From Saccoglossus kowalevskii (lineage: Eukaryota; Hemichordata; Enteropneusta; Harrimaniidae): a stretch of DNA of 21,998 bases. The notes below the pieces were generated by a model. The model was not told the origin of the DNA. It searched no databases and worked only from the letters and a program-made list of their open reading frames with translations. Position numbers and translations under genes: made by a program. The first letter of the stretch is position 1. Each line of letters begins with the position of its first letter. The stretch spans positions 200,582 to 222,579 of the forward strand of contig NW_003135337.1 of assembly GCF_000003605.2 (NCBI RefSeq). Direction: 5' to 3'. This document shows, in pieces, positions 21,028 to 21,998 of this stretch.

Positions 21028-21998
21028 TCATCACTCACACTGAACTGATCTGACTCGTCACAGTATACCGTACTTTCCTGATCATAAGCCCGGAGGCATG
21101 AACACGTAAAGGAAAAGTAAGGGATGAGCTTGTACTCGAGAACCAACTCAGAAAAAATGATTTTGTTTTGGGGTTAAACACTGTAGCCATCTTGCAAACA
21201 ACGAAAAATTAACCAACGAAAAAAAATGCGTCATTGATTTGAACGATACTTACAATGAAGAAACAATCATGTTCATAAAAAACACACACATTTTATTACA
21301 ATACGATTTACATACCGTCTGAATTTACGGTGAAATAATGGGTAGGGTCTGTGAGGAAACAGTGGACGAAGGCATTTATCATTATCTTCGTTTTGGTATG
21401 TTTTCGATCGTACGCAAACTCTCGACGCAAAACAATTTTCCACCATGAGGTTTTTCAGCACGATTTGACCTGGAACAACTTCCTTTGACATAACAGGTCA
21501 TGTCTTTCATTAACCAATCAAAATGATGTGTCGTAATGATGAAATTTTCCGATTATTGACGATGATTTTTTAGCGCAATGCGGAAGTGAATTACCGCAAT
21601 GTTAAAATGCGATCTGTAGCACTGATTGCAACAAAAAATCGATGATTTTTTTCCCCCTAAAATCTGGCGATTCACAATTTCCGAAATATAAACGACGGTT
21701 AATAGTAACCGTGGGTAAACTGAGTGTGGAGGAAGAATTTAAACACCTTTCTCGGTCGCCAACATGTCTCATCGTTCAAACCCTAGGCTTTTCATGATAG
21801 TCTCAAAGTAAACCATGCCCAATAACCAGGTACACGACTTAACGATCACATTTTTGGCTTTTCGAAGGCTACTACTCAAAGAAATATGGATTACTCCAGA
21901 ATTGCAACATCGATGTTCATCCTGAGTAAATGACAGAATAGAAACGATACGAATCACGTTGTGTACGTTCGCCATGCACTCTGAACATGAAATTAATG
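21028..21998. other. Right-end stretch without a confident gene
   Basis: On the minus strand, a start at 21189-21191 in context CAAGATGGCT opens a 52-codon frame without recognisable features. A 72-codon minus-strand frame at 21273-21491 (MSKEVVPGQIVLKNLMVENC at its start) is preceded, in its own direction, by a GATTGGTTAATG CCAAT-type motif at 21508-21519, so a small gene cannot be ruled out. A MITE-like end, TACCGTACTTTCCTGATCAT, lies at 21066-21085. A 7-bp hairpin ACGGTTA/TAACCGT is at 21695-21712. A 68-codon minus-strand frame at 21769-21975 is also unassigned. None can be named. Confidence 0.25.

Noticed and set aside
1-21998. tRNA genes, CRISPR arrays, bacterial operons, phage or plasmid features
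   Set aside because: I looked for them by eye on both strands and saw no cloverleaf with T-loop consensus, no regularly spaced repeats, and no bacterial-type gene packing.

Overview
This window is nuclear DNA from an animal, very probably a marine invertebrate. It is AT-rich and mostly non-coding, carries long introns with GT-AG splice sites, and is scattered with short inverted-repeat elements whose tips (TACTGTAAA.., TACCGTAAA..) I recognise as common in invertebrate metazoan genomes. I see no bacterial, phage or organelle organisation, no operons, no CRISPR array and no recognisable tRNA or rRNA. The phylum cannot be fixed from the sequence. Most open frames of 60-160 codons here look like chance frames in AT-rich DNA.

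The one gene I can support lies on the minus strand: the 5' end of an unconventional myosin, most like class X (MYO10). A short first coding exon (16698-16715, MDILTP) has a strong start context and an in-frame stop 15 bases upstream. It is joined by a 5.6 kb intron to a 33-codon exon (10985-11083). Both junctions are in phase 0 with good splice consensus. Together they encode the beginning of the SH3-like subdomain that precedes the myosin motor. The remaining exons are not visible, so positions 1-10984 appear to be intron 2, still open at the window edge.

The introns hold at least three MITE-like elements: 556-758 and 2371-2554 in intron 2, and 13118-about 13291 in intron 1. Intron 2 also holds a pair of direct dispersed repeats about 3 kb apart, a CA microsatellite, a long T tract and some hairpins. 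Upstream of the myosin start, 16716-19120 shows promoter-like patches (CCAAT, GC box, E-box) but no confident gene.

At the right end are two decayed coding relics. A plus-strand fragment (about 19670-20091) resembles a retroelement, possibly of the DIRS type, with a Cys/His motif and an RT/RNase H-junction-like stretch. A minus-strand fragment (20709-21027) matches the pattern of the P2X7-receptor C-terminal domain (P2XR_C) and is broken by frameshifts.

I found no convincing new multi-gene system. The best leads are the shared tip sequence of the MITE-like families, the reiterated TAATAGAAGCCGC motif inside one of them, the P2XR_C relic, and an unexplained open-frame region at 15487-16192.
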